Below, in pieces: positions 62,967-64,000 of a DNA stretch of 64,000 nucleotides (the first letter of the stretch is position 1; every line of letters starts with the position of its first letter). The translations under genes and the position numbers were made by a program. The stretch is from positions 1 through 64,000 of the forward strand of contig NZ_QOKW01000016.1 in the NCBI RefSeq assembly GCF_008365375.1, read 5' to 3'. A model generated the notes under the pieces. That model made no database searches and was not told where the DNA came from. It worked only from the letters and a program-made list of their open reading frames with translations. Source of the DNA: Roseomonas genomospecies 6 (GTDB lineage: Bacteria; Pseudomonadota; Alphaproteobacteria; Azospirillales; Azospirillaceae).

Positions 62967-64000
62967 TTGGAAGCGCTCGGGTCACTCATACAGGGATTCG
63001 GCGTGCTCGCCGATCCCATGAACATCGCCTACATGTTCATCGGCATCACGCTGGGCGTCCTGATCGGCGTGCTGCCGGGGCTGGGCGGGGCGAACGGGGT
63101 GGCGATCCTGCTGCCTCTGACCTTCAGCATGTCGCCGACCTCCGCCATCATCATGCTCTCCTGCATCTACTGGGGGGCGTTGTTCGGCGGGGCCATCACC
63201 TCGGTCCTGTTCAACATACCGGGCGAACCATGGTCGGTGGCGACCACCTTCGACGGCCACCCCATGGCGCAGAAGGGCCACGCGGGCGAGGCGCTGACGG
63301 CGGCCTTCACCTCGTCCTTCTTCGGGGCCTTCGTCGCGGTTCTGCTCATCACCTTCCTGGCCCCGGTGATCGCCGGCTTCGCCCTGCGCTTCGGTCCGGC
63401 GGAGTTCTTCGCGGTCCAGCTTCTGACATTCTGCAGTTTCGTCGGCATGGGCAGCGAATCCCCCTTCAAGGTGCTGTGCGCCATGATGCTGGGCTTCGCG
63501 CTGGCGGCGGTCGGTCTGGACAGCGTGACCGGCGAGCTGCGCATGACCTTCGGTTCGGTGGAGTTGCTGCGCGGCTTCGACTTCCTGATCGCGGTCATCG
63601 GCCTGTTCGGCATCGGCGAGATCCTGCTGACCATGGAGGAAGGTCTGGCCTTCAAGGGCAAGAGCGCGAAGATCAACGCCAAGGTCGTGTGGGAGACCTG
63701 GAAGAGCCTGCCCCGCTACTGGGTGACCGCCATCCGCGGTTCCATCGTCGGCTGCTGGATGGGCATCACCCCCGGCGGCGCCACCCCGGCCTCCTTCATG
63801 AGCTACGGCCTCGCCAAGCGCTTCTCCAAGAACCGCCAGAATTTCGGCAACGGCGAGGTGGAGGGCGTGGTCGCTCCGGAAACCGCGGCCCACGCCGCCG
63901 GCACCAGCGCGCTGCTGCCCATGCTGACGCTCGGCATCCCCGGCTCGCCCACCGCGGCGGTGCTTCTGGGCGGCCTGCTGATCTGGGGGCTCCAGCCCGG
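62967..64000 (+). CDS. tctA: Tripartite tricarboxylate transporter large permease, 5' part
   Basis: The gene runs off the right edge; 344 codons are visible. The start is TTG at 62967 with GGGAGG five bases upstream, and the peptide begins MEALGSLIQGFGVLADPMNI (TTG read as Met). Visible family features are FIGITLGVLIGVLPGLGGAN, ALFGGAITSVLFNIPGEPWS and MGITPGGATPASFMSYGLAK, the conserved TctA glycine/proline motifs, then LLPMLTLGIPGSPTAAVLLG. It is the main 12-helix channel of the TctABC transporter. About 150 residues should lie beyond the window. Confidence 0.93.
   Translation, partial: MEALGSLIQGFGVLADPMNIAYMFIGITLGVLIGVLPGLGGANGVAILLPLTFSMSPTSAIIMLSCIYWGALFGGAITSVLFNIPGEPWSVATTFDGHPMAQKGHAGEALTAAFTSSFFGAFVAVLLITFLAPVIAGFALRFGPAEFFAVQLLTFCSFVGMGSESPFKVLCAMMLGFALAAVGLDSVTGELRMTFGSVELLRGFDFLIAVIGLFGIGEILLTMEEGLAFKGKSAKINAKVVWETWKSLPRYWVTAIRGSIVGCWMGITPGGATPASFMSYGLAKRFSKNRQNFGNGEVEGVVAPETAAHAAGTSALLPMLTLGIPGSPTAAVLLGGLLIWGLQP

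Overview
The window looks like a high-GC alphaproteobacterial replicon, most likely Azospirillum or a close relative. That placement rests on codon use, on gene content (DUF2336, DUF3141 beside a phosphotransacylase, a complete liu leucine operon, a liv-type ABC transporter interleaved with acyl-CoA ligases) and on dense long GC-rich intergenic palindromes. It is inference; no rRNA or tRNA gene is present. The high GC makes long overlapping shadow frames common, so genes were chosen by domain content and start context.

Region 1 (1-20.5 kb, all minus strand) is a branched-chain acyl-CoA and organic-acid island. Reading along the minus strand from 20.5 kb it encodes a liv-type ABC importer (ATPase, ligase, two permeases, binding protein, second ATPase), a PaaK-like ligase and an aldehyde dehydrogenase. 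Then come isovaleryl-CoA dehydrogenase, thiolase, a second acyl-CoA dehydrogenase, both methylcrotonyl-CoA carboxylase subunits, methylglutaconyl-CoA hydratase, HMG-CoA lyase, a universal stress protein and the start of ETF-ubiquinone oxidoreductase, which would take the electrons from the dehydrogenases. Divergent from the importer is a striking gene (20688-22355): an IclR-type DNA-binding domain fused to an acyl-CoA synthetase fold that has lost its P-loop and its C-terminal catalytic domain. Two copies of a 17-bp palindrome lie in the divergent promoter. I propose a pseudo-enzyme acyl sensor controlling the importer.

Region 2 (22.4-30.6 kb) holds valine/isobutyrate genes (3-hydroxyisobutyrate dehydrogenase, isobutyryl-CoA-type dehydrogenase) divergent from a MatR-like GntR regulator and malonyl-CoA synthetase. 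A TetR regulator follows, whose own operator also occurs twice upstream of isovaleryl-CoA dehydrogenase 17 kb away. DUF2336, MarR and galE genes complete it.

Region 3 (31-49.3 kb, plus strand) is a cell-surface locus. It has a type I secretion ATPase and adaptor, a TPR-glycosyltransferase, a 273-residue protein made almost wholly of 21 RTX nonapeptides, two GT4 glycosyltransferases, one active-looking GT2, one GT2 paralogue without catalytic acids, a methyltransferase, an Asp-box secreted protein, a polysaccharide pyruvyltransferase-like protein and a membrane-anchored protein. The layout recalls the Caulobacter RTX S-layer export locus, which is inference.

Region 4 (49.5-58.9 kb) has DUF3141 (a PHA-synthase-like Cys hydrolase), a small protein and a phosphotransacylase, then an RND efflux operon with two lipoprotein adaptors. 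Region 5 (58.9-64 kb) has a minus-strand parallel beta-helix protein with a CBM60-like module, then tctC-tctB-tctA, the last cut by the window edge.

At least seven long imperfect GC-rich palindromes (REP/BIME-like) are scattered through the window, one of them inside a coding region.
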